DNA of 32,621 nucleotides from a bacterium (GCA_024742755.1 JANSXW010000065.1:1-32621); one strand, 5' to 3'. Positions 15,206 to 23,666 are shown, counted from the stretch's first letter. Translations and numbers: made by a program. The notes: generated by a model not told the origin, from the letters alone.

Positions 15206-16351
15206 CTATTCAAATCTGTATATCGCGTTGGCGCTTGCTGTCGGGACAGGCATCTCTTCGGCGTCGAGCCAATAGACTCGCCCGCCATTGAGATGTGTCT
15301 GAACAGCCGCCAAATCAAGCAAATCACGATATTCATCACGCTTACCGAGCGTAATCTCGTTTTTGTCATAATCAAATTTCCCCATCAGGTGCTCGCCTTT
15401 TTTAATGAACAGGGTTTCCACCTTTTCATAAGCTGCGGCAGGCACGATTTGCCGGGGCGCTGCTGATGCCCGGTCTTTGGCCATTGCTGCCTGAAACCGG
15501 TTCAGGTCTTCTGCCTGCTGCGATTCAAAGTGGCGGCTGATGATGCTCCAGGCTTTTTCGTGCAGCATGGCCGGGTTAAGTTGTTCCGGGTTCCCACTAA
15601 TGTTTTCTGTGAAGAGGTTGCCATACTCGTTAACCGACTGATAAATCGGCAACAAATAGTCTACACAGGCAATGATCATAGGTGGCTTTTCGTCGTAGAG
15701 CATTTTCATGAGCCCCTTGTTGACCTCACGGAAGTAGGCTTCAATGTCTTTTTTCTTGTCATCCTGCCCAATGCCTTGCCCGTGGTAAATGGCATTTTCG
15801 CCTCCGTCGCGCCCACTGCTGTGGTGCTGCAGCGCATCGTGTGAATCGGAAAGCACAAAAGCATCTTCCATGCCTCCTGTAGGCACGAGGTCCTCTATTT
15901 TTACCGGCGTAATGCTGTACCGGTCCCCTTCGAAAAACCGTACTTCATTCTGGCTGAGGGCGAGGAGGAAAAACCGGCTGCTTCCCCCCAGTACGGGGAG
16001 CATGGGACTAAGGTGAAAGGTGTCACCGACAAAAACATAAGTATCGAAAGTAACCGGCAGGATTTCATAGTGGAAGAAATCATCAGGCCCTGCAAAAACA
16101 GCCAGGCCGTCCGAAAGGTAGGACCAGAAGCGCTCTTTTTCCAGCAATTCCCGGGCAGGGCGGAGGAAATGTTCAGCGTCTTTGGCATTCATGCCTTTTT
16201 CTTCCAGTTTCGTTTGCGCGGCCTTCAGGGCATTTTTGTACCGGATTTGGTCTTCCTGGCTGTGGTTGGCACGATAGGTGGGGATGTATATGGAAAGCAA
16301 GTTCGAGCCATTCATTTTTGCCAGCGTATTAAATTGCTTTTCGTCAATCAT
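15206..16351 (-). CDS. Archaeo-eukaryotic release factor 1-like protein (baeRF family), possible ribosome hibernation factor
   Basis: 381 residues from the ATG at 16351. 'LLSIYIPTYRANHSQEDQIR' (18-37) is the usual opening of bacterial aeRF1-like proteins. The central part resembles the eRF1 middle fold ('SRFFLLALSQNEVRFFEGD'). 'IYHGQGIGQDDKKKDIEAYF' (about 190-209) occupies the place of the GGQ loop but does not read Gly-Gly-Gln. A C-terminal Rossmann-like part has 'PPMIIACVDYLLPIYQ', 'GNPEQLNPAMLHEKAWSII' and a Pelota-like tail. The baeRF group includes Balon, a factor that enters the A site of idle ribosomes; whether this family does so is inference. A 77-residue membrane protein lies 61 bases upstream on the same strand. 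Confidence 0.72.
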   Translation of the reverse strand: MIDEKQFNTLAKMNGSNLLSIYIPTYRANHSQEDQIRYKNALKAAQTKLEEKGMNAKDAEHFLRPARELLEKERFWSYLSDGLAVFAGPDDFFHYEILPVTFDTYVFVGDTFHLSPMLPVLGGSSRFFLLALSQNEVRFFEGDRYSITPVKIEDLVPTGGMEDAFVLSDSHDALQHHSSGRDGGENAIYHGQGIGQDDKKKDIEAYFREVNKGLMKMLYDEKPPMIIACVDYLLPIYQSVNEYGNLFTENISGNPEQLNPAMLHEKAWSIISRHFESQQAEDLNRFQAAMAKDRASAAPRQIVPAAAYEKVETLFIKKGEHLMGKFDYDKNEITLGKRDEYRDLLDLAAVQTHLNGGRVYWLDAEEMPVPTASANAIYRFE

Positions 16352-16412
16352 ATTATAGATTTGGTTTGGTTGAATCTTTCAAGCTGAGGGTTAGTTTCGC
16401 GTAGCCTTGAAA

Positions 16413-16646
16413 TCAAGTATACTTTTCTTGCTTTTTACGCATTCGGAGCACGATCAGCACGATCAGCAGCAACACGAGCGCAATCCAGATGGAAGGCGTT
16501 TCATACCAGGCCGGGTCATCCGGTGTCGCGAATCTTTGATCGCTGTATGGGCTGTCGCTGGAAGCCGGCGCCTGTGCTATCAGGCTATTCGCAAAGATCA
16601 AAGCCGAAAAGAAAGCGTAGAGCAGCTTATTCGAAAGGTTTGTCAT
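16413..16646 (-). CDS. Small signal-peptide plus C-terminal membrane anchor protein
   Basis: 77 residues from the ATG at 16646. An N-terminal signal sequence (ending about 'LIAQA', residue 25) is followed by a short polar region with 'DDPAWYETP' and one membrane span ('IWIALVLLLIVLIVL', about 53-67) with a basic end 'RMRKKQEK'. Predicted topology is outside-in with a small periplasmic loop. No family is recognised. It is immediately upstream of the baeRF-like gene, possibly in one operon. Confidence 0.65.
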   Translation of the reverse strand: MTNLSNKLLYAFFSALIFANSLIAQAPASSDSPYSDQRFATPDDPAWYETPSIWIALVLLLIVLIVLRMRKKQEKYT

Positions 16647-16695
16647 AAGTTATTTGTAATGAGTTGTTTATAGATAGAACGAGGCGGGTAGTAGC

Positions 16696-17334
16696 ATGTT
16701 CGAAGCTGAACACTCAGTAGCCCATGCCGTTTTGAGAAAAAAGAAAATACAGTGGAATATGCCAGTTCAGTTTGAGGGGTTACAGTCTGATCACATCAAA
16801 GCCTGCTTTCTGAAAGCTTTTCAGGCATTTCCTGAATTGCACCGCCATAATATCATTGTCAGGCAACGCAAAATGGCGAAGACGACTATGAATGCACAGC
16901 CTATACTCAACTGGGCTTTTTTCTCCCGCTCCAGGCGGTCCTACCTGATTAATTTTACCGACAACATGCATGTGGAAGACCGCATCGCCATCCACGAACT
17001 ACCTGAAGAGGTACTGGTCGGGTGGTTTGCCCATGAGCTCGGGCACGTCTGCGATTACCTCCACCGGGGCCTGTTGAGAATGGTGCAATTTGGGCTGGGG
17101 TACCTGCTGTTGCCCAACTACCGGGCAGGAGCAGAGCGCATTGCTGATATCTTTGCCGTGGAGCACGGTTTTGCAGAATCGATCATCGCGACCAAAAAGT
17201 ACATCCTGGACCACTCGGGTTTATCGCCTTCCTATAAACGCCGCATAGAGCTGTATTACATGTCGCCCGACGAGGTGGCGATGATCGCTCAGGGGGCTCC
17301 TGCCAATGCGCTGACTATTGATCAGCTGCTTTAG
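16696..17334 (+). CDS. HExxH zinc metalloprotease-like protein (M48-like gluzincin fold)
   Basis: 212 residues from the ATG at 16696; a start at the ATG at 16759 (codon 22) would also fit. The zinc motif is 'HELGH' (113-117) in 'VGWFAHELGHVCDY'. A third ligand is likely in 'AERIADIFAVEHGF' (146-159), where an acidic residue after a helix serves gluzincins. No signal peptide is seen; one mildly hydrophobic segment 'MVQFGLGYLLLPN' lies between the two zinc elements, as in membrane-associated M48 enzymes. Substrate and role are unknown. It converges on the GH3-like gene with shared stop codon bases (TTAG at 17331-17334). Confidence 0.7.
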   Translation: MFEAEHSVAHAVLRKKKIQWNMPVQFEGLQSDHIKACFLKAFQAFPELHRHNIIVRQRKMAKTTMNAQPILNWAFFSRSRRSYLINFTDNMHVEDRIAIHELPEEVLVGWFAHELGHVCDYLHRGLLRMVQFGLGYLLLPNYRAGAERIADIFAVEHGFAESIIATKKYILDHSGLSPSYKRRIELYYMSPDEVAMIAQGAPANALTIDQLL

Positions 17335-18866
17335 GCACCCACCGCCTTGCGGCTAAAGTCCAGCAAACCCTGCATTTGTTCAGCCTTGAGCACGCGGGGC
17401 ATTTTCATCTGCCCGCCTTTTTTCTTTCGTTGTTCCAGCCAGCTGTAAATGGTGGATTCAGACAGGGCGGTGAGTTCAACTGACTTGAGCCCTTTGCTTC
17501 GGGCTACTGCATAATTCTTATTCCTGGATTTCAATGCCTGGTCGAGGCGCTCCGCAGCGCTGCCCTCATCCACCTCCTCCGGTGTGGCGATCACCCACTG
17601 ATGGATGAAATCACCGTCCTCATTTTTCATCGCCGCCACGGCAAACTCATTGACCGGCATGCCCAACCCTTCGCTCAACTCCTGTATAGCGGCATTCATT
17701 TTTTCTTCAGACAGCTGCGAGCCCACCACGTTGAGAAAATATTTGGTACGCCCGGAAATCTTGATTTCCAGCTGGTCCAGGTCCGTGAATTTGATAGTGT
17801 CGCCAATCATGTAGCGGTACGCGCCGGCAGGGGTGGAAACCAAGAGTGCGTAGTCGACCCCTTCTTTGACCTCCTTCAGGGTGAAAACTTCAGGATGGTC
17901 GAGCATATTGCCGGTTTCGTCAAAACCGCGTTCATCAAAGGGGATGAATTCGTAAAAGATGCCATGGGCTGCAGCAAGCCGCATATTCATAGTGCCGGGG
18001 CGGGCATTGTAGGCGAAGAAGCCCTCCGATGCCAGGTAGGTATCGAGGTAGGTCAGCGGGCGTGCCAGCAGTTTTTCCAGGCTTTTGCGGTAAGGCTCGA
18101 ATGCCACGCCGCCCGTAGCGTAGAGAGAAAGGCTGGGCCAAATCTCATGGATATTATCCAATTTGTGGTAGTCAACAATCTCCTGCAGCATCAGCTGTAT
18201 CCAGGAAGGGATACCGGCAAGTGCGCCAATGTCCCAGTCCGGAGCTGCTTCCGCAATGGCCCGCACCCGGTCATCCCAGTTGTCGATTTGAGCAATTTCA
18301 ATCCCCGGGCGGTAGAAACCACTAAACCATCCCGGAATATTGTTGGTATTAATGCCACTAATCTCTCCTTCCAGATGCCCGTTGGGGTGCTGTTGCAGCT
18401 GTGCAGAACTGCTCAGCATTAAAATTTCTTTTTCAAACAACTCAGGGGGAAGGTCAAATTGTGCCAGATGCTCTGCCTGTGCAATGCCAACCGACCTTAC
18501 AGATTCCAGCATAGCTTCCGTTACGGGGATGCGTTTGCTTTCCTTGCCAGTGGTGCCGGAGCTGAGTGCGAAGTATTCAGGCTTACCCGGCCAGGTGATA
18601 TCCGGCAGCCGCTGCTGCTGTTCCCACCAGGCTTTATTCATCTGGTCATAGTCGAAAATCGGCACAGCCTGTTGATAGGCAGCTATAGGGTCGTCCGCTT
18701 TTCTAAGGCCCGAAAAGCCGTAGTAAATGCCAAATGCCGTGGCGCTGGCCGTTTGGAGTAATTTCAGGAGTTGCTCCTCCTGCTGTTTGACGGGGTCTTC
18801 CTTATCTGTGCTAAAATTGTGCTTTAAGGTAATTGCAGATTTGACAATGCTGCCGAGGATGGCCAT
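17331..18866 (-). CDS. GH3-family acyl-adenylating enzyme (acyl acid amido synthetase-like)
   Basis: 511 residues from the ATG at 18866. It belongs to the GH3 branch of the adenylate-forming superfamily. The ATP-binding loop is 'SSGTTGKESKRIP' (about 101-113). Further on are 'LYATGGVAFEPYRKSL', 'YLASEGFFAY' (the AMP-binding part) and 'YRYMIGDTIKF', followed by the hinge region 'IKISGRTKYFLNVVGSQLSE' and a C-terminal lid domain. Plant GH3 enzymes join jasmonate or auxin to amino acids; the bacterial substrates are mostly unknown. The C-terminal lid with 'GGQMKMPRVL' is complete. No pathway partner is next to it. Confidence 0.88.
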   Translation of the reverse strand: MAILGSIVKSAITLKHNFSTDKEDPVKQQEEQLLKLLQTASATAFGIYYGFSGLRKADDPIAAYQQAVPIFDYDQMNKAWWEQQQRLPDITWPGKPEYFALSSGTTGKESKRIPVTEAMLESVRSVGIAQAEHLAQFDLPPELFEKEILMLSSSAQLQQHPNGHLEGEISGINTNNIPGWFSGFYRPGIEIAQIDNWDDRVRAIAEAAPDWDIGALAGIPSWIQLMLQEIVDYHKLDNIHEIWPSLSLYATGGVAFEPYRKSLEKLLARPLTYLDTYLASEGFFAYNARPGTMNMRLAAAHGIFYEFIPFDERGFDETGNMLDHPEVFTLKEVKEGVDYALLVSTPAGAYRYMIGDTIKFTDLDQLEIKISGRTKYFLNVVGSQLSEEKMNAAIQELSEGLGMPVNEFAVAAMKNEDGDFIHQWVIATPEEVDEGSAAERLDQALKSRNKNYAVARSKGLKSVELTALSESTIYSWLEQRKKKGGQMKMPRVLKAEQMQGLLDFSRKAVGA

Positions 18867-19023
18867 TCACGTTTGGTTTGGTTCACTTGGGAAACGGCTC
18901 CTGTCCGGCAGGTGTTCGCTTCCCAGGTGCCCCTCGCGCGATAACAGCGGCAAAGTTTAAACAACCTTTCTTAAACCGATGTTAAGAAGTTGTCAAGAGA
19001 TGACTTCTCCGGCTAATTTATCT

Positions 19024-19031
19024 TATTTTTG
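19024..19031 (+). promoter_or_regulatory. Candidate -7 element (TAnnTTTG) upstream of the two-TM protein gene
   Basis: TATTTTTG matches the Bacteroidota sigma-A -7 consensus. No clean TTTG is seen about 19-21 bases upstream. The ATG lies 116 bases downstream, giving a long leader if the site is used. Confidence 0.3.
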
Positions 19032-19147
19032 GTCGTAAATACCGATTGCTGTAGATTAAATCCTGCAATGCAGGTGTTTCATCCATGCATCCAACCATCG
19101 TCATCCTGTCAAAACCATAGTAAAAGCGTAAAAAAGTTACCGGCTTG

Positions 19148-19558
19148 ATGAAACAGTACTTTCTCGACCGTCAGTTAAAAAGAATAGAGCGGGAAGCCAA
19201 TGATGAGTTCCTGCAAATCCTGTCTTTTGGGGCTCAGTGTTATTCTACGCCTGAATTACAGGATTTACTCAGGCAGTTAGACAAGAAAGTACAATTGCAT
19301 GCCTACTACAGGCGTATCGTATTCATCATCGGTGCCTCCACCACGCTTTGGATTGCCTTCTGTTTTTTATTTCAGAGCCTCGACTATTCCATTGGCGTTT
19401 ATGCCACCCTTGCTATGGTGCCAGTCTCCATCATTGGCTTTACAGCGGGCAATATCTTCCTGAACAAAAAATACCGGGCAGTCCGTGATGCCAGCCTGGT
19501 GGAAAAGATCATCGTGGAGGAACTCGACCGCCGCCGGAAGGATGCTTCCATTTACTAG
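19148..19558 (+). CDS. Hypothetical two-transmembrane protein
   Basis: 136 residues from the ATG at 19148 (an adjacent in-frame TTG was not chosen). A charged helical N-terminus (1-50) with 'LKRIEREANDEFLQIL' leads to two membrane spans at about 57-77 and 82-106, then a basic helix 'NKKYRAVRDASLVEKIIVEELDRRRKD'-like end (about 107-133). Both ends are predicted cytoplasmic. I do not recognise the family. It stands alone upstream of the PAS/sigma-54 activator. Confidence 0.65.
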   Translation: MKQYFLDRQLKRIEREANDEFLQILSFGAQCYSTPELQDLLRQLDKKVQLHAYYRRIVFIIGASTTLWIAFCFLFQSLDYSIGVYATLAMVPVSIIGFTAGNIFLNKKYRAVRDASLVEKIIVEELDRRRKDASIY

Positions 19559-19917
19559 CATTGACCGCAAATCCCGGCGTGTACAAGGTGCCCGTACCGC
19601 AGTAACTCATGATCTGACGGGTATGCATTCGAGAAGTCATACCTTTTGAACACGTGCGAAACGTGACTTTTTCGAGAAAACCCTTTATTCTTATTGTTTG
19701 AGTCAGGGTTTGTACGATCAACTACGGATCGGGAACATCAATTCCTCTGCCGCAGAAGCCAAGATTGCCAAAAAAACCTGATTTGCTGAAAAGTACCAAC
19801 AGTGCCGTTCCTGCATCACTTCGAGGCAAGGGCTTTACCGCCTGTGCTGCCTGAGTGGCAGAAGGATGGGCTGTTCGTCATAAACACTCATACTGGAAAC
19901 AGACAAACCTGACAAAG
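19559..19917 (+). other. Intergenic region upstream of the PAS/sigma-54-type activator
   Basis: About 360 bases without a convincing gene. A small hairpin CACGT-GCGAA-ACGTG at 19651-19665 followed by ACTTTTT may terminate the upstream gene. No clear -24/-12 (GG-N10-GC) element was found by eye. The stretch from 19855 is open in frame with the activator gene (GTG at 19855), but the encoded 21 residues look non-conserved. Confidence 0.45.
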
Positions 19918-22449
19918 ATGAGCCGTTCGCTCTCCATGCCGGGGGGTTCCGAAATTAGAGCCTCGAATAATTTGATCAATTACCAGAAAGTCTTAGAGGC
20001 CTTCGGCTTTGGGACCTTAATTGTGTGCAAAGATGGCAGCATACATCTGGCCTCTAACCGTGTGGCGCAAGAGCTGGGTTATGAAGCCCAATTGCTGTCC
20101 AATAAACGGATTTTTGAAATCAACCCTCACCTGAGCCTCATTCAGTGGCGAAAGAAATGGAAAGAACTGGTGGAAGCCCGGCACCTGGAAATGGAGACGG
20201 AGTTTATGAATGCCTCCGAGATGCTCTTCCCGGTTCAGTTACGGCTGTCCCTCATTGAGCACGACGGCGAGCCCTTCTGCCTGGTGAGCGTCAAAAACCT
20301 CCTCCATGCCAACCGTTACAAAAAACTGCTCCGCCTCACCACGGAGGTCAGTCAGGTAGGGGGCTGGGAATGGGACCTGGTGACCAACCGCATCATGCTG
20401 ACCGAGGGCGTCTATGCCCTTCTGCGCATTCCCAATCAACAAATGGATAAGGAGCAGTGGGCCGCGCTACTGGAAGACCGGTTGCCGCCGGAAGACCACA
20501 AAGCCTTCGACCTGAATCTCCGCAGTGCTATTGAGTCGGGCGAACCTTGCCGTTTCGACCTGCAGGTGCAGCAGCCTGAAGGCCACTACAGCAAGATGTC
20601 AGTGACCATTGTCCCGGAGAAGTCTGAATTCCAAACCATCAAATTATACGGAGCCCTACAGGATATTACAGAACTGAAGTCCGGACAGGAAGGCCTGGAG
20701 CTTACCCAATATACCCTGGACCATGCCCGGGAAATGATTTTCTGGGAAACTGCCGATGGCTCGTTTCTGTACGGCAACCTGGCGACCCGGGAAAAACTGG
20801 GCTACACCAATGCGGAGCTCAAAGCGATGAAGGTGGGCAAACTGGTGCACAACTTCTCTGCCGAAGACAGGGCCGAATCCTGGGCTGCGCTGCGTGAACA
20901 CCGGGTGCTGGACTGGGAAGGGGAGCTGAAAGCAAAGGATGGGACGGTCATCCCGGTGTACTGTTCCATGAACCTCATCCGGTACAAAGACAAGGAGATC
21001 AATTGCGTTTTTGCCAAAGACTGGCGCCGCAAAAAGGCCCGGGACGAGCGCCTGCGCCTTTCCCAGTTTACGCTTGATGAAGCGGTGGATATGATCTTCT
21101 GGGTAGATGATACCGGCGCTTTTAAGTTCGTCAACCAAACCGCCTACAAAAACCTCGGCTACGAAGCCTTTGAGCTATGGGACGAACTGTTCCCAAAAGG
21201 TGAAGCGCTGGCCTTTCAGGATTTATGGAAGGCATCAGATGCCCACCGGGTGATTTACAAGGAAACAGAGGTGCGCAAAGCAAACGGGCAGTGGTTGCCC
21301 GTTGAGGTTTATATCAATTTTATCAGCTTTGAAGGCAAGGATTATGCCTGTGCATTTTTGAGAGATATTTCTGCCAGAAAGGCAAAAAATGAAGAACTGG
21401 CTGCTGCCCTGGATAAAGTGCAGGAGCTCTCCGACCGGCTGAAGACAGAAAACACACTGCTCAAGGAAGAAATCAAGGTCAATTACAACTTCGAAAACAT
21501 CATAAGCGAAAGCAAAGCCTACAAAACGGTTTTGCATCAGGTGGAGCAGGTGGCTGCTACGGAGGCAACCGTTTTAATTATCGGAGAAACAGGAACCGGC
21601 AAAGAACTGCTGGCTCGTTCTATCCATGCCCTGAGCAAGCGCAAGGACGAGCCAATGATCAAGGTCAATTGTGCGGCCCTGCCCGCCAATTTGATCGAAA
21701 GTGAGCTGTTTGGGCACGAAAAAGGTGCCTTTACGAATGCCTATCAGCGCAAAAAAGGGCGTTTTGAACTGGCTGATGGCGGGACGATTTTCCTGGACGA
21801 GGTCGGCGAGCTGCCGCTGGAGCTTCAATCCAAATTCCTCCGTGTGCTTCAGGAGGGCGAGTTTGAGCGGGTAGGCGGCACCGCTACCCTGAGCGCGGAT
21901 GTCCGCGTGGTAGCTGCTACCAACCGAAACCTGGTGGACCTGGTCAACGAAGGGGCCTTTCGGGAGGACCTCTACTACCGGCTCAATGTTTTTCCGATTC
22001 AGAACCTGCCCTTGCGGGAAAGAAGAGAGGATATCCCCTTGCTCGTCCGGCATTTTGTCAAAAAATTTGCCGCCAAGCAGGGCAAAGAAATTGAGCACAT
22101 TAGCCAATCCGACCTCGATGAGTTGATGCGCTATGAATTTCCGGGGAATATCAGGGAACTGGAGAATATGATTGAAAGGGCTGTGATTATTTCCAAGGGC
22201 AAATCGCTTTCGCTTTCGGATGCCTATCATAAATCTTCCAATCAGACCATAGATAAGAAACGCCACTCCCCAGTCTTTAAGCCATTTGAAGAAATGCAAA
22301 GGGACTACATTATAGAAGCCTTGCGCCGCTGCAACTGGCGTATCAGCGGGCCCAAAGGGGCTGCTACACTTCTGGAGCTGAACTCCCGTACCCTGGCTTC
22401 CAAAATGCGCAAGCTTGGGATCAACCGCAAAGACTTTATCGACAAATAA
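19918..22449 (+). CDS. Multi-PAS sigma-54-type transcriptional activator with AAA+ and Fis-type HTH domains
   Basis: 843 residues from the ATG at 19918 (alternatives: GTG at 19855, ATG at 19936). Four PAS-like modules lie at about 20-130, 140-252, 262-370 and 382-486; the last two are similar to each other ('[15 protein letters not shown]' and '[16 protein letters not shown]'). A coiled coil (~490-522) leads to the AAA+ domain: Walker A 'GETGTGKE' (556-563), '[20 protein letters not shown]', the sigma-54 loop reading GAFTNA (603-608), Walker B '[12 protein letters not shown]' (621-632) and '[15 protein letters not shown]'. A Fis-type HTH (about 808-836) ends the protein. No receiver domain is present, so control is by ligand or redox sensing through PAS. 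The dps gene is 76 bases downstream. Confidence 0.93.
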   Translation: MSRSLSMPGGSEIRASNNLINYQKVLEAFGFGTLIVCKDGSIHLASNRVAQELGYEAQLLSNKRIFEINPHLSLIQWRKKWKELVEARHLEMETEFMNASEMLFPVQLRLSLIEHDGEPFCLVSVKNLLHANRYKKLLRLTTEVSQVGGWEWDLVTNRIMLTEGVYALLRIPNQQMDKEQWAALLEDRLPPEDHKAFDLNLRSAIESGEPCRFDLQVQQPEGHYSKMSVTIVPEKSEFQTIKLYGALQDITELKSGQEGLELTQYTLDHAREMIFWETADGSFLYGNLATREKLGYTNAELKAMKVGKLVHNFSAEDRAESWAALREHRVLDWEGELKAKDGTVIPVYCSMNLIRYKDKEINCVFAKDWRRKKARDERLRLSQFTLDEAVDMIFWVDDTGAFKFVNQTAYKNLGYEAFELWDELFPKGEALAFQDLWKASDAHRVIYKETEVRKANGQWLPVEVYINFISFEGKDYACAFLRDISARKAKNEELAAALDKVQELSDRLKTENTLLKEEIKVNYNFENIISESKAYKTVLHQVEQVAATEATVLIIGETGTGKELLARSIHALSKRKDEPMIKVNCAALPANLIESELFGHEKGAFTNAYQRKKGRFELADGGTIFLDEVGELPLELQSKFLRVLQEGEFERVGGTATLSADVRVVAATNRNLVDLVNEGAFREDLYYRLNVFPIQNLPLRERREDIPLLVRHFVKKFAAKQGKEIEHISQSDLDELMRYEFPGNIRELENMIERAVIISKGKSLSLSDAYHKSSNQTIDKKRHSPVFKPFEEMQRDYIIEALRRCNWRISGPKGAATLLELNSRTLASKMRKLGINRKDFIDK

Positions 22450-22459
22450 TCAGGCGCAG

Positions 22460-22520
22460 GTTGTTTCGAACATGGGCGGCATGCAGTCGTTCTATAATTG
22501 AAAATAAAATTCGAAACAAC
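22460..22520. repeat. Inverted repeat flanking the dps leader
   Basis: GTTGTTTCGAA at 22460-22470 is the exact complement of TTCGAAACAAC at 22510-22520, arms 39 bases apart. The right arm ends six bases before the dps ATG at 22526. Each arm carries the palindrome TTCGAA. Between them is TATAATTG (22493-22500), near the -7 consensus. The pair could be two operator half-sites bracketing the promoter, or a leader stem. Confidence 0.5.
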
Positions 22521-22525
22521 TGAAT

Positions 22526-23014
22526 ATGAATTATTTAGGATTAGACCGCAAAGAAGTAGCCAAAACAGTAGACCGCTTAAATGACCTGCTGTCCAACTAT
22601 CACATCTACTATCAAAACCTGCGGAACTTCCACTGGAATGTGGATGGAGAAAACTTCTTTGACTTGCATGAGAAGTTTGAAGAGCTGTATGATGATGCCC
22701 GGGAGAAAATCGACGAGATTGCAGAGCGCGTGGTGACCCTGCGCCTGCGCCCCGTAAGCAAGCTGTCCTCCTACCTTGACCGCGCCGCTGTGAAGGAATC
22801 AGACATTTTGGAAGATGAGTTTGAAATGGTGGAAACGATTTTGGAAAACCACCGGATTATCATCGACAATATGCGTGAAATTATCCGCAGTGCCGATAAG
22901 GTGGAAGATGAAGGTACAATAGACATGATAGGTGGCTTCCTGGCAGACCTCGAGAAATCCAGCTGGATGCTTGATGCCTGGAAAGCTAAGAAAGAAGCAA
23001 ACGTCACTGCCTAA
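22526..23014 (+). CDS. dps: Dps family ferritin-like DNA-protecting protein
   Basis: 162 residues from the ATG at 22526. Dps forms a 12-subunit shell that oxidises iron with peroxide and can coat DNA. Ferroxidase residues are kept: His36 in 'NFHWNV', His48 in 'DLHEKFEELYDD', Glu52, and Asp63/Glu67 in 'DEIAERVVTLR'. The helical ending 'DMIGGFLADLEKSSWMLDAW' is typical. There is no Lys-rich N-terminal tail as in E. coli Dps, so DNA binding may be weak. It lies downstream of the PAS activator with an inverted repeat in the leader. Confidence 0.93.
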   Translation: MNYLGLDRKEVAKTVDRLNDLLSNYHIYYQNLRNFHWNVDGENFFDLHEKFEELYDDAREKIDEIAERVVTLRLRPVSKLSSYLDRAAVKESDILEDEFEMVETILENHRIIIDNMREIIRSADKVEDEGTIDMIGGFLADLEKSSWMLDAWKAKKEANVTA

Positions 23015-23034
23015 GCACTAAGCAACGATGTGGT

Positions 23035-23062
23035 ATTGCCGGAGGTTCCTGCCTCTGGCAAT
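23035..23062 (+). terminator. Possible dps terminator hairpin
   Basis: Eleven-base arms at 23035-23045 and 23052-23062 pair with one G-U around a six-base loop, 20 bases after the dps stop. No U tract follows, so termination strength is doubtful. Confidence 0.4.
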
Positions 23063-23182
23063 GCTCAATAATAATCACAAACAAAATACATTTTGAATCA
23101 GGTTTTACCTTATGTGGACAGACAGCATTTGTTTTCTTCCATCCCCCATTCTTCATCCTGATTAAACAGAAATGCATATGTA

Positions 23183-23506
23183 ATGAGGCTCAACCAATAT
23201 ACCTCTGTGGCACATGCTACGCAGGCACTAAGAAAGCGAGGCTTCAAAGACGACTTTAAGTTAGAAGACAAGAAGTGGATGCGCAATCTGAACAACAAGA
23301 AAAAATACAAGTCAGGTGATATGTATATTGTTGAATATCACCGGTTCGAAGGCATGTCCAACCCAAGCGATCTATCGATTTTATTTGCTGTTGAGACACA
23401 CAGCGGAGATAAAGGCATCATCGTTTCTTCCTACGGCATGTACGCTGACATGGACCTTGTCGAATTTATGGACAAAGTAAGAGTAAAAGAGCGTGCGAGC
23501 GCTTAG
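23183..23506 (+). CDS. Small Bacteroidota family protein, often labelled 'phosphoribosylpyrophosphate synthetase'
   Basis: 107 residues from the ATG at 23183. Conserved points are 'ATQALRKRGFKDDFKLE', 'VEYHRFEGMSNPSDLSILF', 'DKGIIVSSYGMYADMD'. I recall the same 'Y-R-F-EGMS-x-P-x-D' pattern in short proteins of many Bacteroidota that carry a PRPP synthetase name without any PRPP synthetase domain; that name is not supported by this sequence. No signal peptide or membrane span. The role is unknown. An inverted repeat of ncRNA type follows. Confidence 0.72.
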   Translation: MRLNQYTSVAHATQALRKRGFKDDFKLEDKKWMRNLNNKKKYKSGDMYIVEYHRFEGMSNPSDLSILFAVETHSGDKGIIVSSYGMYADMDLVEFMDKVRVKERASA

Positions 23507-23545
23507 ACTGTCTTAAAAAACCCGCCACCGTTTTAATTCAAGAAA

Positions 23546-23657
23546 AAAGGGCTCCCAGGGATTCATTTCTGGTGCATTGAGCCGCAAATGTTCGATAGCC
23601 CCACAGGCTGCCGGACAATCCGGTATAATCGCACCGTTGCTTCCCTGGGAGTCCTTT
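23546..23657 (-). ncRNA. Candidate structured RNA: ~112-base rod-like inverted repeat with a U tract on the minus strand
   Basis: The outer arms 23546-23561 and 23642-23657 pair over 16 bases with one G-U. Inside are GGTGC (23571-23575) with GCACC (23631-23635), ATTGAGCC with GGTATAAT (23576-23583 / 23622-23629, one mismatch), TGTTCG with CGGACA (23589-23594 / 23612-23617) and AGCC with GGCT (23597-23600 / 23606-23609) around a five-base loop. The whole stretch folds into one rod. On the minus strand the closing stem ends in CCC and six U's, like a terminated transcript; on the plus strand only UUU follows. SRP RNA is excluded by the missing GGAA loop; 6S RNA would be longer. No clear promoter is seen on either strand. 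Confidence 0.5.
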
Positions 23658-23666
23658 GCAATTTTG

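Noticed and set aside
22450-22525. Sigma-54 -24/-12 promoter in front of dps
   Set aside because: No GG-N10-GC spacing was found; TATAATTG looks more like a housekeeping -7 element.
23546-23657. SRP (4.5S) RNA
   Set aside because: The conserved apical GGAA loop with GGUCCGGAAGGAAGCAGCC-type sequence is absent on both strands.
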